64,000 bases of DNA, taken from Opisthorchis felineus. Its lineage: Eukaryota > Platyhelminthes > Trematoda > Opisthorchiida > Opisthorchiidae. The DNA is taken from contig SJOL01009621.1 in the NCBI GenBank assembly GCA_004794785.1, positions 397,012 to 461,011 on the forward strand, given 5' to 3'. Shown piece after piece: positions 12,701-27,700 of this stretch. Under the pieces are notes generated by a model, which was not told where the DNA came from, ran no database searches, and was given only the letters and a program-made list of their open reading frames with translations. The stretch's first letter is position 1. Every line of letters starts with the position of its first letter. The translations under genes and the position numbers were made by a program.

Positions 12701-15700
12701 CGTGTATCGAAACAATCTGTGGATTTTCTGAATGCACACAAAATCTGAAATAGAACCAACGTGGCTGGTGTTCACTGTGTCCACGTTCACCGAACACTTG
12801 TTCACATTCGAACAGCTTTCGATCCGAAGACAGAACACATTACTCCGTGTTCCGTGTCGTACAGTCCTCTGGGCACATAATGACGGAAAGCTTCGAGACA
12901 GGTAGTGGTTGTTTATATCAATACCAATAATGTCCCCTCAATAAAAGGTGGAGCATCGACTGGCCTTATTGCGCTGTGCGTACTCATATGAACGAGCCTT
13001 CAGAATTCAAGGTGTGATCAAGATCTTGAGTAGCAAGCAAATGGCACTCATTGAATGAGCAAACCTCATTGTACCATACCTTAGCTCTAACCGGCAAACG
13101 GACGCGGATTCGATTCATCTGGTGATAGGTCACGTCCTGACGAGACTGTCCGACAACAGAGCTGGGACAGAGTGTGACAGTTTCAGGTGCGTTTCACTGC
13201 ACTACCAAAAATAACGAATGCGCCCGCAAGTTCGGGAGTCGAAATAAATGACAGGTAGACGAATTCCACCGCATAATGATGCAGTGTCCTCTTGAAAGGG
13301 ATCATTGGCTCCAAGGGACTCAGAGTGATGCAACTTCGTTGGGCGTCTTTAATTCTTATGGGAAATTCAACGAAAATCCCATGGAGAATTGAAAAATGTC
13401 CGTACTTGGGGTGCTCCTTACTGTACCAGTTTTAGAATAAACCGCTCCATATCCGGACTGACGGTATTCGCCCAGGTCATCAGTGGATGCTTTTTGTCTT
13501 ATTCAGTTATGTATGAACTTTGAATGCTCTCGGATAAAAATACAGAACCTGTGTTAGAAAAAAACAAGTTTTTCTTATAATTTTATCTCATATTTGTCCC
13601 GTTACACATCCAGTTCCTTTAGACTCGCAAGTATGTGTTACATGCAGCAGGGTACTACTTGATCAGTGGGTCGTTTTTTAAATGTGATCTTCGTTTCCTC
13701 GAAAGTAGGATCCCCCAAACCATACTTTAGGACTTAGCTTAGGTCGCCATTATAATGGGCCTATTGAGACAGTGGGTTAGGTCAGGGAATCGCGCATTCC
13801 GATGTGCGAGACACTATCTTACTTGCGGAAAAATCGTTCAGAACAAGGTGACCTCGGTACACACCCAACCGATGCCGGAAAGGAATTTGATGTAATCTTG
13901 TTTCATGGCGGCAGGGCGCCGTAAAAGCCATCAGCACCAAGTTTAATCTTACCGGAAAAGGCGAAGCATAATCTGCAAAGCGATCCACAAACAGAGCCTT
14001 GATCAACCGCGGTTTAAAATCGTCATTTGACTGAGTAGACAATTGAAAATAGTTGTTAAAGGTGGCAAGACTAACCTGATTCAGATAAAGCGGAAGCTGT
14101 GAACAGTCTGAGCTCCGCGGAGCTCTCGGCCCCGCGGTGCGATACTGTGGCATTGACACGATGGAACAAAGCCTACACTTTATATCAGCTTGCTCAATTT
14201 TGATGCGATGCGCACTCGCTGGTTTCCATGCTACCTGATACGTATGCTCTGGTTCATGAGTTGGCGAAAAACCCATACGATTTATTGTGTTACTAAACGG
14301 ACAACTGGAATTAAACAATGCGGGTAAGAAGCAGGCGTGATCATTGAAAGAGAAACTTCAAAACAGAGCAATGATCGAAATGTTACACATTTCATTTTCG
14401 TCATTGTCTTGCATTGTAGATGAGAGATGAAACACCTGGGTTGTTAGTCCTCGCGTTGCTTGGGGTAAAAACAGACGTACCTGAATCCGAACGCCCAGCG
14501 TATCCAGTTTTATCTCGTTTGAACCGGAGGCTCTCTGACTCTCCACCATTGTCTTCAAGTCTGCTAGCAACGTCATATGTTTGGACATGTCGGTTGCCAG
14601 GACCTGGAAAACGAAAGTGGGCGTGTAGGTGATTAATGAGTATTGGTTAAAACCGCAACTGTAAGGACCATCCCCCTCGTCCTCAGCTATGGAAAATTTA
14701 TTAGTGAGTTGACACCAAGAAATCGGGAGAAAAACGTGTGCCGACAGGGCGATTCTTTGATAAAGGAATGAATATTTTCGGAATCCTAAAACTGTCAGCG
14801 GCATCGCCTTTCCTAATTTTTTAATATGGATCTAGGAAAGGAGCATTCGCATCTGGACAAAGTTGCTCGTTTTCTCATGTTGATGGGGTTTAGTTCTACC
14901 AAAAATAGAACAGAAGTTTGCGAAGGCGGGTTGGAGGAGTGTTAATCATTTAGTAAACCAAAGCCACCGCCCCGGCTGATCCCTCAAAAGAATGCTATGT
15001 TTGTGTGTTGTCTAGTCCCAGTTATTGTCTGGACGTAATACGCTACTCATGAGGTTGCTGAAAACGGACAGCTCACGACTGGTCTCACCCTTCCGCTTCG
15101 GGCTGGCTCATCAGGTAGACGCAGTCCCCGAGTTTCTGTCAACCTTATGTTCTTGGGTTTCAGTTTATTTTCCCCTCAAGGATCCAGTAAACTTGTGATT
15201 TTCATGCTATTGGTTCACACAGACTTTGTGATTCAGCCCAAAATAGGGGGTGAAACAAATTGCGCAAACGAGGCAGATCCCCGATATAAACTTCGTTTGG
15301 TGCATGGTTCAATTTCACACAAACCGAAAGTGTGAAATCTGACCGTAAATACTGTGAGTGAGTCGGATTTACTATAAACTAGAAGCACTTCATCTCAAGC
15401 CAGTTAATCGGGTCAGCGGGGACACTTCAAAGGCCGTGAAATGGAAACAACCTGTCGTCCAACTGTTTTTGTAACGTGTGTAAAGTTCTGTTGTCTCATT
15501 GTTCTGCTGGTAATCACTTGACAGCGTTGCTTTTATTCGTATTCTACGACTCAAGCGCCTCAAACGAACACATGCTGATCCTTTCAAAGAGGACACTCCA
15601 TTTAGCCGAGGACGAGCAGTATTTGAAAACCAGTAACAAAGTTCCCTGTAACGCAAATCCGGTCAGATCAAATGTTCTCCAACAGGAACGACAGACAATA

Positions 15701-18700
15701 ACACCCGACTTCGTGCCGACTACAATTAAATGGGTTATTGTTGAAACAAATGTAACACCTTCTAATAAACACCCCACAAAAGTGAAAAAATGGCCAAGTT
15801 GATTGACCTTGCGGCATTCTGGGGCGGCGACTTTTGCCCCACCGAAATTGTTGTTTGATCCATTGTGGTGAAACACTCTCTCCCGCCTGACGTACCGTAG
15901 GTGGATATTGTTGTTCCATGCTTGAGGAAAATTCTTACGTCAAGCGCATGTGTGTTTTAATTTGGCAAACCGGCAAATATAATGCATAAACCTCAGGAAA
16001 TTTGGAAGAACCTGTCCAAGGTCAATAATTGGTAAGGATGAATGTGACAAAATGTGACAAAAATATGGATCAGAATTTTGCCTAGTTTTTTGCTATAAGT
16101 CATGTGCGTCCATCGAAAACTACCAGGCACTTTTCTATGTTAACCAACTGAAGTATCTGAACCATTTTGTTTTCAGCTTGGGAAGCAGAATAGGATATTG
16201 TCCGGAAGTTCTGCTCTCTCAGTGTTGTCGAAAGGTATGAGCATGAATGATGTCCGGAGTTCGAACCCCAGCGCCACTGATGAGTAATAACTGTGGCGAA
16301 ACTTGAGTCCATTCATCCTCCCAATCAGCGTGGACTTACAAGAATAATAGCACTTAGACACGCGGGGGGACCGTTCAAACAGGAGTGATGAGAACGTGAA
16401 TTCTACAGATCCCACAGCCACCTTAAACTAATGAAATGCACTCATTTGCATACCAAGTTTGTTTTCACTGAGTGCACTGCACCAGACCACCTCAGGTTCC
16501 AGCTGGTACGATACGCCAGTATCGCAACACAATGTATAGGCGACTACTCAGCAACTTTAGGAGTAGTGTATTGCGTCTATACAATAAAACATGAGGCGAC
16601 AGCCGATTCAGTTAACAAAGAACATCATAAACGAGAGATTCGGTTGGGTCTCCTCCGTGGAAACCAAACTGGCTTTCGAGTGAGTGTATTTCGCTCATTT
16701 TGTGCAATTCGGGTTCAAATAGAACATAAAATTGAGGGAAAATTGGAAACCGCGCCCAACTGATGAGTGCACAGGAAGAGCTAAACCAGTCGTGGGTTGT
16801 CAACAACAGCAACCTTGCCAGCAAACTTGTAAGTAGTGTGCTACGTCTATACAACTTAAACTAATATATGAAGTAGTATAAGCGATCGTCCCCATAGCAA
16901 TTAAATCCTCATATTGAAAGTGTGCTCGAAAAAATTTCATTGATTCCGTTCTGCATTACTTGATGCAATTAGCCTGTCCACTCCTTGAATCCCATTCCCC
17001 CATAGAAATCGGCAATTGGCGCAGCTGCACGAAAGAGGCAGGATGTTGTTGGTCCCGTAAACAAAACAACATTTTAAGACGGCGTTTTGTACGCGTCGTA
17101 GCTAATCGATCGACATCCGAGGTCAACATTTTTGGGGAAACACGGTTATAAACAGGGAAGTGTCAGCACTTGGTATAAATTGTTACCAGAACAGGTGTGC
17201 AATCCCCAAGTTGCGGGATATATGTTGTCTGTTTATAGAAATTTGTGATCCACTGAAAGTCGTCGCCTTTTGTGATGTCGCAAACGCAGAAGTAAAAGCC
17301 TACCTTTCGTCACAATTCAGAATGGCATTCGCATGCTTTTTCGGTGGCTTTTATAAAATGGGTAGTAGCCTAAAATCACTTGCAATGATGTGTCGCTAAA
17401 CTTTGTGGGCTAGAATTCAGTAGTTCCCATTCTAATGCAATCGTAATGGAGTTGTAAAGACCAGTCGAGGCATCCTCTGGGCCAATAGCCAGCGTCATCA
17501 GTAAGCCTAACGAACAAACGACTACTGACCACGGAAGCAGGGTTGCGTAAGCTGCAATATATGTACTCTGATAACAAGACATAGCCGTGCTCAGACCATC
17601 CTGGTTATTTGACACCAAAGATTTACAATTCATAATGATGTTAATGCGACTTCTACGAATCCCGAAACCCTGTGAAACTAACTGGTCAAAAAAACCGTCC
17701 AGCAGGTTTCAAGCGTCTATGGCCATGCTTGACTAGGAAGTCCTGATAGGCGAGTGAATCGATCGATACAACCGGGCAGTCGTGCGAACCAACCACATCC
17801 CTCAAGCGTGAACACATTCGCCTGTTCAGACGGGAGGAATCAGGTGCGTCCAGCATGCACTGGTGGAGTAGTGGTAACGCGCTCGCCTTGCGCGCCACAT
17901 GTTGATGAGCTCTAATAGGAACGAAACTCGAGTCCAATGCTTCCATCTTTGGTATGGACACACCAAACAAACAATGACTTGGGAGCAAAGTACGGAAACC
18001 AGTACCAGTAAACTCAGCTTTGCTGGTCATTGAGTCTCCTTGGCTAAGGGCCCCGAGACGGGACATGTCAATGGTTAGAGACATTGTCAGACATAGTCCA
18101 GTCACGCCCTTAATGGCGCTCATGAATCCTAGCCGTTGCCTTCAATGCGTAGCTCCCCCCAATCTCCCCAATTAAAAGTACATTGACGACAGTGCATTGG
18201 CGTATCAAATACATCAGCTACCGCCTCCAATCTGTTCCTATCTACCACACCTCCCAAAATCATCGGTGAACGAAACTGCGGCGGCCAAAGCCACTGTACG
18301 GCAAGTACGCGGTTTTCACAGCTGATGATGATGACGATGGACTCATCAATGGAGGACTCTGTTCAAACGAGAGTGATGTGAATGCGGGTCCACATACTAC
18401 TGCGACAGGCGAAGATGCATGCAAACGGCAGATACTGCAGGATACTGAAACTACAGACGAAAGTTTGAACCGTTCCGATAAACTTAACAGTCATGGTAAC
18501 CAACCCGGATTATTCAAGACCTTAAACAAATATCTATTGTTCCCTACTGCTCTCGTCTTGAATATTTTTGTTCTGTTGTTCTCACAACAACGCATCGCAT
18601 CGCCTGACGGGACAGTCCGAGGGTGTAAATGGGTGATAACGCGAAAGTGAGCATGAAGATGGTTGTAGATGGAATGTCTTTTATCATCAATGTGTAAGAA

Positions 18701-21700
18701 TAAGATCTCATACGTAAACCACCAAACCACCTCGCAGTCCCAGCTTATTTTTTTGAAGGGCTTTTTCTCCTCAGTGGCGGTCTCACTTTCCAGTGTACTT
18801 ACAGTGATGTAACAAATATAAAATGAAGAAGACGATGGACAATGGACACAGGGGGGGAGGTGACAAGTTGGTTGGTTTCAAGTACTTTGTGAAAGACGAC
18901 CTGATGTTCATAATGAGGGTGAACAGACATCAGTTGCACACGTTTAACTGAGCATTCATGTTACAACGCCCAACTACATGTCAATCTTCCGCAAAAAAAC
19001 GAACGCCCTAGGGACAGGACAAAAAACTACTCTAATAAAACGTCCACCCTTTCGAATCATCCACCTTTTTCCTCTCTGCCTGTAATGATATCTTCCTTGT
19101 CGTCAAATTCCCTGTCTTTATGTCTTGATCTGTTTCCAAACGAAGAAGAACTTGAAAACCAAATGTGCCGTCGCAGGACTATGTTAGTTGTTCATTTTCT
19201 AACAGACAGGAGAACCATAAACAGTAAGCGTCGTAATATTATCGCACAACACCAGACCCCTCAAAATAATGAAACAACCATGGCGCTAGCATGTTAGTCT
19301 TCCCGTATGAGAAAAGGCCTATCGAAACTACTTTTTTGACGAAACGCACTACTCAAAGGTTGATGAAAACTCCCCGTGTTCAAATCAAAACTGCAGGTCT
19401 GAGTGACATGTACCAGCAGAATCTTCAGTTGGACAAAACAAAGTTGGAGTTCGGTTTCTTTAAGGTACTAACAATGTATAAAAAAAAATACACAAACCCT
19501 AGACGGTAGAAACTCGTCGGCGATAAGTGATCTAGTTAGATTCATCAATATCAGCGATAGTACCACCAGTATTGACCGTAATGCTTCCCTACCATACAAC
19601 CACATCCACTTGGACTACAAAAAGGTATAGACAACGCGAGCAGATCCAGGAGTGTGAGCCAGTCACGCGTACACAGAGGCTGCCATGATTAACATGGTGG
19701 CCCCAAGGCCATATAAGAAAAGTAGATCGACCAAACAAACACATGTGCGCACTAAACACGAAAGTGATGCGGGAATTCCAAATAAGGACATAGAAAAGTG
19801 AGGAATTTAAAATGTTCACACAAAGGATGATACACCACCCGCCAAATTATCGCGCTGAATCAGTGGCTGTCTCGATTACTGTATCCTGTCTACGCTCAAC
19901 TCCTGTCCAAGACACTCCACGAGCCCCCGACACAAATCCTGTCACAAGTGCGTCGCTCTAGCAAACATCTCCCCAATATCTCTTCTGAGAATGCCTCCTG
20001 CAGTTCTAACATTCAATGTCCGCAGTAAGCCATCTGGACTCACTCCACAATCATCCTCCACTACATTTAGAAGCCACTTACTTTCAGGCACAGCTTCACC
20101 AGAGACCTGGACCTTATCCCCACGCATCAGCTCTAGGGATGCCATGCGCCAATTAGTGCGCGTCTGAAAATTCGAGAGATATTCGTCCGTCCAACGATGC
20201 CAGAAGACACTAGCTAAATAATTCTCCGTCCAGCGTGGTGCCGCGAGGCTAAAACATCCTAACCAGATATTGTAGGATAGCGCTGTATGAGCAACAAACT
20301 GTTGGAGTGAGTGGCTTTCAGTCGTCGTTATCTGAACAGTAGTGAAACTGCTTTGCATGCCAAAAGTGCGTTCAGCCACGGCGATAACTGGCAAGACCAT
20401 CGGAACATTGAAAGAGCAAGTTCTCATTCGGAAGCCTCCATTGAAGAGCAACGCAACTATATCACCCAAGAAGTACTTGAAATTTACAGCGTTCGGCGAA
20501 GACATACTTTGCCCTTCTTGTGGCTCATCAGATGGGCGCAGTTTGCGAGTTCCCGTCAAACTTGAGTTCTACTTGAACACCAAGATGTACGCAATCCTCG
20601 AAGTACATTCATTTACCTATTAACCTGATGTTAACGGGAGACCCATTTGAACCTCAGCTGGATCTCTCGCTTATGAGTTTTCTGGAGCGGTGTTTTTATG
20701 TATTCGTTGATTCGAAACTTCAATTATCCGCAGGCTTGTGAAATGCAAGCACAGTCAAAATTGGTACAATCACTCTTGTAGACACAGTTGGTAAGGTCAT
20801 GGGGCTTAAGTGGGCATTTTGCGCGAACCAGTTGTCCTACAGCATGTTGACCTTGGACACCAGCAACAACGCAAAGCGCCCAGACTCATTCAACTCCCTC
20901 GAATTCACCCCGGCGACTATCTATCAAGTCCTGTAAGTTGTATTTCGTCGAAAAAATTTCGGAGAGTCTCTTTCGTTGCGGCAAAGCGCTTACAACTGCT
21001 AACTGGAGATCAAGTCCTACGGCTTTTCCGAGTCACTTTGATGATCTTGTGGCTTCACGTGTACTGCAATGCACTTCACAAAAAGCTAAGATCTTCCTAC
21101 TCTTTGTGTCGGATAGTTGTTAACTCTGGGTCGAAGTTGATCCTAGATTTTCCGTCGGTATTTGTGGGTCATTCGTACACCTGTTCATTTTTGTTGGTCG
21201 AGAAAACTAAGATATACAAGGCAGGTTTTAGTAGTTTGAATTTATAAGAATCTTCAACGCGAGCGCTATGAAAAAGTGAGAAGATCCTGTCAGCTTATCG
21301 CAGAGTGCACTTGCCGCAATGCACTTTATCAGACAGTACCATGCGTATTTAGGTATTGTCTTGTACATTCCCGTAATATAATACCCTCGGGAAGCCTCCA
21401 GTTCGCAACGGTCAATCCATATACCACCGAGGTTTTGGAATATAGGTAGCTCAGGCGCGCTGCTTGTCAAACTGCGAAAATGAATGCGCCCAACGAACCA
21501 ACCGGATACATGGGAATGAGATCACGGCGTAATTCAGATTTCCAGGTGACCAATCAACTTACGCAAAGATCATCTCGGGAACACTTTAGGGTTATTAAAT
21601 ACTGTTTAGAAACTATATAAGCATAGGTAAAAGAGTAAGAATTTACCCACTCAATCACGCAGTGACGGCGTCACCTCAATTGGTGATGAAACGTTTACAA

Positions 21701-24700
21701 TCCAACTGCCAAGCTCGGCGAACAGACCAACAACCTTCGGAGTATTTGTCTTAACCAATCCCGTATCCGCCGTCAACATCCAAAAACTGGCTTGCAGATT
21801 TGACCGCTCGTCAGTCTAACTACCGTCGAACTGTCGTGCTATTGGTAGCGAGCCATGGTGCTTCATCAAACATAGCTAGGTTTTTCTAAGTTTCCTTTAT
21901 AATGTGCTGTATTAGCCAATGAAGAAACTACTCACGCTCGACTAATTTCTGGCCAAGTGTTTTCAGTAGAGTGGCAGCACAGCACCACTCAACTGGCATC
22001 ACCAGTACGCGAAACCATTCCGGATTCCTCTGACGCCTCTCTTGAGGAGCTGCTATGTCTGGTCACGGAGTTCGTGCTGATGTAACTTTGATGCAGGTTT
22101 GAACTTTTTTGTGTCAGCTTCCGTTTCCCAAACTGTTTCGTACATTATTCGCTCAGCCAAAAAAATTATCATCATTGTCATCATTGATAGCAACACCAGA
22201 CGAGAGCACTGGCTTACATCCATTTCAGTTCATTTGGATAAAGCTTTATAGTGGAGAGAAGGAATAATTTGGGTAGGGGGTGAGGAGCGGGAGAAAGAAC
22301 GAATTTGTGAAACAGGAAGAAGGGAGGCGTCAGCAGTAGTATGTTTTTGCCTACCCGTCCTGCTGGATTCAGCGAGTAAGGCGACCCGGTTGATGGCACC
22401 ACACGACCGCCGATGTGGCAAGAGAGGATTGTTTGTCTCATGGTTGTACGTGGGCTGTCAGGGCGCCCACACCTAAACAGGAGGACGATTAGGGTCCTCA
22501 ACCAAAGCCTTTGGCTCAAAAGCCTCACCGCAAGGCAGCAGTGTTTGGTGTAAGACAGTCATTCCAATAGAGGTTCAAAACAACCACAGGAAAGCAACCA
22601 AACACGAGGTTACACTCACCAGGCTTATGACAATCCTTCGGAATAACTGCCTCTGCACTGTGGTGAGATGCTTCGTTATGTCCACCTGAGGTTCTGAATG
22701 GAGCAAATCAAACCCGATATAGAGGTGATGGTTCTCCAAAACCGACTTATCGTTGTACAAAATTGCCAGCTCATTGTCTGAAACAGATAGACATGTGGGT
22801 AGGTTGATATCAACACGCAGGTGCAAGTTTACGAAGACACTGGATGGTTGAGGTAGGTGAAATTTAAACTAAACGTGATCACCTCCACCCCCGGAAACAA
22901 GAATGTACTGAAAAGTTTCTGTTCGCTTTATTCTTACAAGATGCTAATGGTGTTAAGAGAAAAGCCCTTCGCTGCAAAGTTGCTCGTGAGAGAACGCCAA
23001 CTAAACAGTCACAGACTATTGGACAGAAAAGTCAAGCTCTCGTATGCACGTTGTTTTTAAAAACTGAATATCCGTCTTCTTCTTGAAAGCGTCTTCTTAA
23101 ACTCTCCTGGATATTCATTGACTATCACGCAATTGTAAACGAAAACTGCAAAGCAGTTCCACAAATTCCGTAATAAACCCCACCTTTCATTAGATCAAGG
23201 CGGAGTTACGAGAAAACACATACTATTCGCATGCCTCATCAGTAGCATCCACCATTACACTGGTATAGGAAAGTAGAGGCGGCACGGCGGACCTGGATAC
23301 CAAGTGTTGTGATTGGTTCAAATAGGTTGAAATATATTTGATAAAGTTAAATCTAAACCGAGTAGTATTCGGGCCATACGGTTTGGAAGGCTTTGTCATT
23401 ACGGTATAGTACCATGGTTTCGAAGATCAGTTTTGACACTCGGTAAAGCCAGTGGATATGTTTTCATTTTAGCTCGTATCGGCTGGATAACTCGCTGAGT
23501 TATTTACTCAAGCGAAAAGTGTGGTTAGGCGATGCAGTGGGGAAACGCACGGTAAACCGAGTTGGAACGATCGATTGAAACGTACAGCGGACATGTTGTG
23601 GCGTGCTTCAGTTGCCGTAACACTATAGCAATATCGCAGTAGAACCTGAATGAAAAAAGTCAAGTGAAGTAGCTAACCAGGTAGACTTACGTAAAGTGCA
23701 ACTCCTTTTCACATGCACACCAATGGTGACAAAAATTGTGCGAACATTTTTAGCACCGAAAGTGCGGTTATCAATGAACACGACTTTCCCTTGCTAGACC
23801 TACAGAGAGGGGTTGACCTGACGGCGGCCCGATAGCCCGTCATTTCAGTAAAACGTACCACGGCTGACGGGCTATCAGAAGCAACTGTTCGAAAAGACAA
23901 CGTCCCATTTCATGCGCAAAAAAACACTAGAAACCTCTCTTTGACAACCAATGGATATTCAGGTTATTTTTGAATAATTCTGAAGTTTGACGTGCATGGT
24001 TGGACGTTTTCCAACTAACTTAAAAATTCACGATACTTTCGAAAAGTGCATATGAGAGTCTAGTGATTCGGATCGTAAGAAATGTCTTCAGAGAAAATGG
24101 TATTTTTCTCGGCTCTATTCTGATGGGAAGTGTAAATTTTGACTGGTGGTTGCTCAGATGGTCGTTGATCTGTTCGCCGAGCTTGGCGATTGGCCTTCAG
24201 ACGTTTCGTCCCCAGCCGAGGAGACATCATAAGTGCGGCAGAGTGAGTGCTTCCTCCATGCCTAGCTGCGTTTATGTAGTTTTTGAATTGTCTAATATCC
24301 TCTCACGTGATCGGCTAATTGGTATATACCTTATTTGTAATGTTACTAGTTCGATCGCTGCGTTGTAGTCTGTATACCTCTTATTTCATTGGTTGGTTGG
24401 ATAGCTCCTTTGGGGTGTTTTAGGTCCATTTTTGACCGGGCCGTTCCCGGTTTGTGTTGAATTTGGTTGTTTGTGATGACGACTTCTATTTTTTGTAGTT
24501 TCTCTCCTTCGATCTTATGTGTCCGCTCTTAGTTTGTATCGTAGTTTCATCTTCTTGAGTTTGACCAGCCGGTTGTACTTCCCCGTTTGATGTAGTTTTT
24601 TCCCTTTCTCTTGTTGGCCTATTTGGTCGTTCTTTAGCTTTCTCCGATTTGTCGATTCGATGTTAGTCCGAGAAAGTGGATGAATCCCACAATTTTTGTT

Positions 24701-27700
24701 TTGGTTTGTCCACCTCTTCTATACCGGTTCACTCCGATTTGTTTGCGGATTTGTGTTCCGTTGTTCCGTAGTTCTTTTGTTCGCAGTGGTCGATAGACTT
24801 GGTCAATCTCGATGTGTTTGTTGATGACTTTTCAGTGCATTGCCATATTTCCAGGAATTCACGTTCTTTCCTTGTTCTTGCTTGAGCCAATGTGTGAACG
24901 TTGATCATATGCGTCATCAGATAAGAAAGCTTCAGGAGCGAACTATTCGTTTTCAGTGGAAACTGTCCTACAAAAGTCCATCAAACTATCATTGAACGCA
25001 TTTTTTCCGTCCTTGTGGACAAGCTATGGCTTGTGCAACCGACGGTAACCCACCGACTATCGCCGTGATAAAACGACTATGACGATAAAAGCAAGAAATT
25101 TACAAAGGGCAGTAAATGACGCAACGCCGTGGTCGTTACTTTGATCAGGTATGCTTCAATTGTCTGATCGTTTCACCGACCACTTGGATTAGTAACCCAG
25201 TTGTATACAAAAAACTTTCAGGTCAAGCCGAGTTAAATTCAACACCATGATGATGAAAATGTGTGAGCTCGATGATAGTGAAATAAATTACGGTTGAGAG
25301 ACCAGTGATAGTCCCAATTTTCCACTGGCGCGTGTGGTTATAGGATTTTCGAGCATGCAACATGATGTCTGTTTCATCACTCCTTATAAAAGGCACGGGC
25401 GGTAAGTATAGCGGTCCATTGTCAACGGACGCCAGCCAATTTGATCCCTTTATGTGATTAGGCTCGATCATCCTGTCAAACGGCCGATCACTGCAAGAAG
25501 TAGGCGTCCGCATCGAAATCGGCCTTCGGTCCACAGCGCTCTATGGAAAGCGAAGCTCCGTGCGGCTGGCGGACTCGTGCTACATGTGGGGCTTGGTCTT
25601 TGCAGTTCAAATGTCAGCTCAAATTTAAACTCACTGAAAGTACACTTGTTATCTTGCTTATCTGGGGCACAGATTCGGTACTTTTGAGCTTCCAAGACTC
25701 ATGGCCATAGGGCTACGACACTCCTGAAATGAACCTCTTTCTATCTGATCCATGGACTCAAATTTCAGTCCATTAGAAAGCTATGTTCTCTACAAAAAAT
25801 CGATGAGTCCAAATGGCTGATCAGATCACGCGGCTGCACAATCGTACCCATCAAATTCACTCGCATCTATCCACTGCCTGCCAACTGTGACACAGAAGCC
25901 GGCCAGAAGAAGACGGGTTTGGCTAGAAAGTGACGGGTGCGTCAAACCCAAGATATTTCATAGCGGAACGTCAAAAACAGTTGATAAACCGAACAGTTAC
26001 TACTACTGCATGGAAGTTCTCTGGGGGAAGCGACGCATCTCTACAGTTCCCCGTAAATTTTTCTGGAGTTCGGTAGACAAAATTTGAGGTGCATGCACCA
26101 TACTATTTTAGAGGGAAAATTTTTTGGGTATATGAAAATCTTGCTTTTGAGTGAATTTCGCTCCTGTCATTCACTCCAAAGCTGGAGGCAACAATGTGTT
26201 TTAGACACGGGTTTTCGTATGTAGCGTTATCTGATGAATACAGCAGGCGAGTTGAAAAAATTCTGCACGCGTTCCACTGAAAACCACAACGATTAGTGCC
26301 CATCGTTTGTACGGTGGAAAGAGTTGGCCGCACACAAGAACCGTAAGTAAGCTAGGCATTTATCGTCGACCAAATCAGAATGAATGAAAGGATAGACTAA
26401 ATTAGCTTCCATGGCGGTTTCATTTATTACATTACATTATTACATTTGTGTACATAAATTCGTGATCGTTTAAACGACTCCTATTAAAAGAAACACAACT
26501 AATTTGAGAAATACCATGGACTAATTAGAAAAGCTCACAACCTTGACCGGCGAATACAGTGGAACTACGAACTGGTTGGGATCGGGCACATAGAGCGTTG
26601 TAAAAAAACTCTTAACGTGACCTATCATATGATCGTTTCTTGAGTAAATGGGATCTGGTTATGGTATGTTCATGAATAAGACGCACATTAAGCCTGTGCG
26701 CACGTGTGTGAGGGAGGCCCCAAGTCGAACGATACGAAGGTAATCAGCGAGCCTAAAGATCGCATGTGGAGTGGGAGGTGAAGATAAGTAATTACTCGGC
26801 CAGACCACGGGCCCATAAACTGGCTCGCACAGCTAGGGGGCTTGAGTGATCTGCGAAACCTAGTCTAACCAGCTGTCAACCTATCGGGACGCTCTAGCAC
26901 GGCTGAATAGCTTGGCTGTAATAGCTCACCAATGACATCTTCGTGGAGGGCCAGACGGGCCCTAGTGAGGACGGACAGCGTCCTACCACTAATTTGCTCA
27001 TTAAATCCGGTCAGGATATCAAGCTCATAGAGTGGCGATCATCAGATCTCTAATGAGGATCGATAACAGACTGGACAGCTTGAGCGTTCAGTACTACTCA
27101 GAATTAGTGAGTAAACATAAGATTGGAACAAATTTCATACCTGACAGAAACCAACGTTTAGAGCGCATTTGGGCACTCGCCAAATATCTTTCTCAAAACT
27201 GTCTATCAGCCAGGCGCATGGTAATAAAAAACACTACACACGGTTGCCATGGTTTTTGTAACCACCCCGTTCCGACCTAACAACTGCATTGACTGTCTGA
27301 ACCCTGGCAACCTGTTCAAACGGGAATGCATCGCAGAGTTATCAGGCTGTCTGATACAGGGGTGCACACGGTACCAAAAACGATGAAACTCCCACGCATA
27401 TTGATACGCGTGGTACAGGAAACTTTACGTCAGTGCAGTGAAATCCCTCACCGCCTTTCCGGTAATCAGCCCTAATCAAGAACATCCATACTGTTTTCGT
27501 GTTCACATCACTCTCGTTTGAGCAGCTGTCCTCCTGCTGTCATGGGGCAACTACTCTGGTGAGTCTACACCAAAGAAGAGAAGCACTGGGCTCACGTTTC
27601 GCTCTTGTTAGAGCTAATCAGCGGTGCACATCCTTGGAAGCGCCGGGGTTTGAACTCGGGTCATATGACATGCGAAGCGCCAGTGTTACCACTGGTCCAC

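Larger units (their letters stand above)
14604..22619 (-). other. PDE4 intron, 8.0 kb
   Basis: Intron between exons c and d. It holds family D repeats (15040-15150, 16545-16860, 20495-20685), family B repeats (16235-16430, 17698-17960, short tail near 18350-18392), the BEL/Pao remnant (19942-20241), a Penelope-terminal fragment and part of a family E repeat. The stretches 18400-19940 and 20700-21420 show nothing recognisable. Confidence 0.55.

Noticed and set aside
13782..14318. 178-codon open frame inside a PDE4 intron
   Set aside because: No recognisable motif, no coding-like pattern of conserved residues, and long chance frames are expected in 64 kb of six-frame translation.
23220..23273. 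Hammerhead in repeat R (ACTGATGAGGCATGC on the minus strand)
   Set aside because: GAAA does not follow a usable stem II, and stem I cannot pair in either copy.
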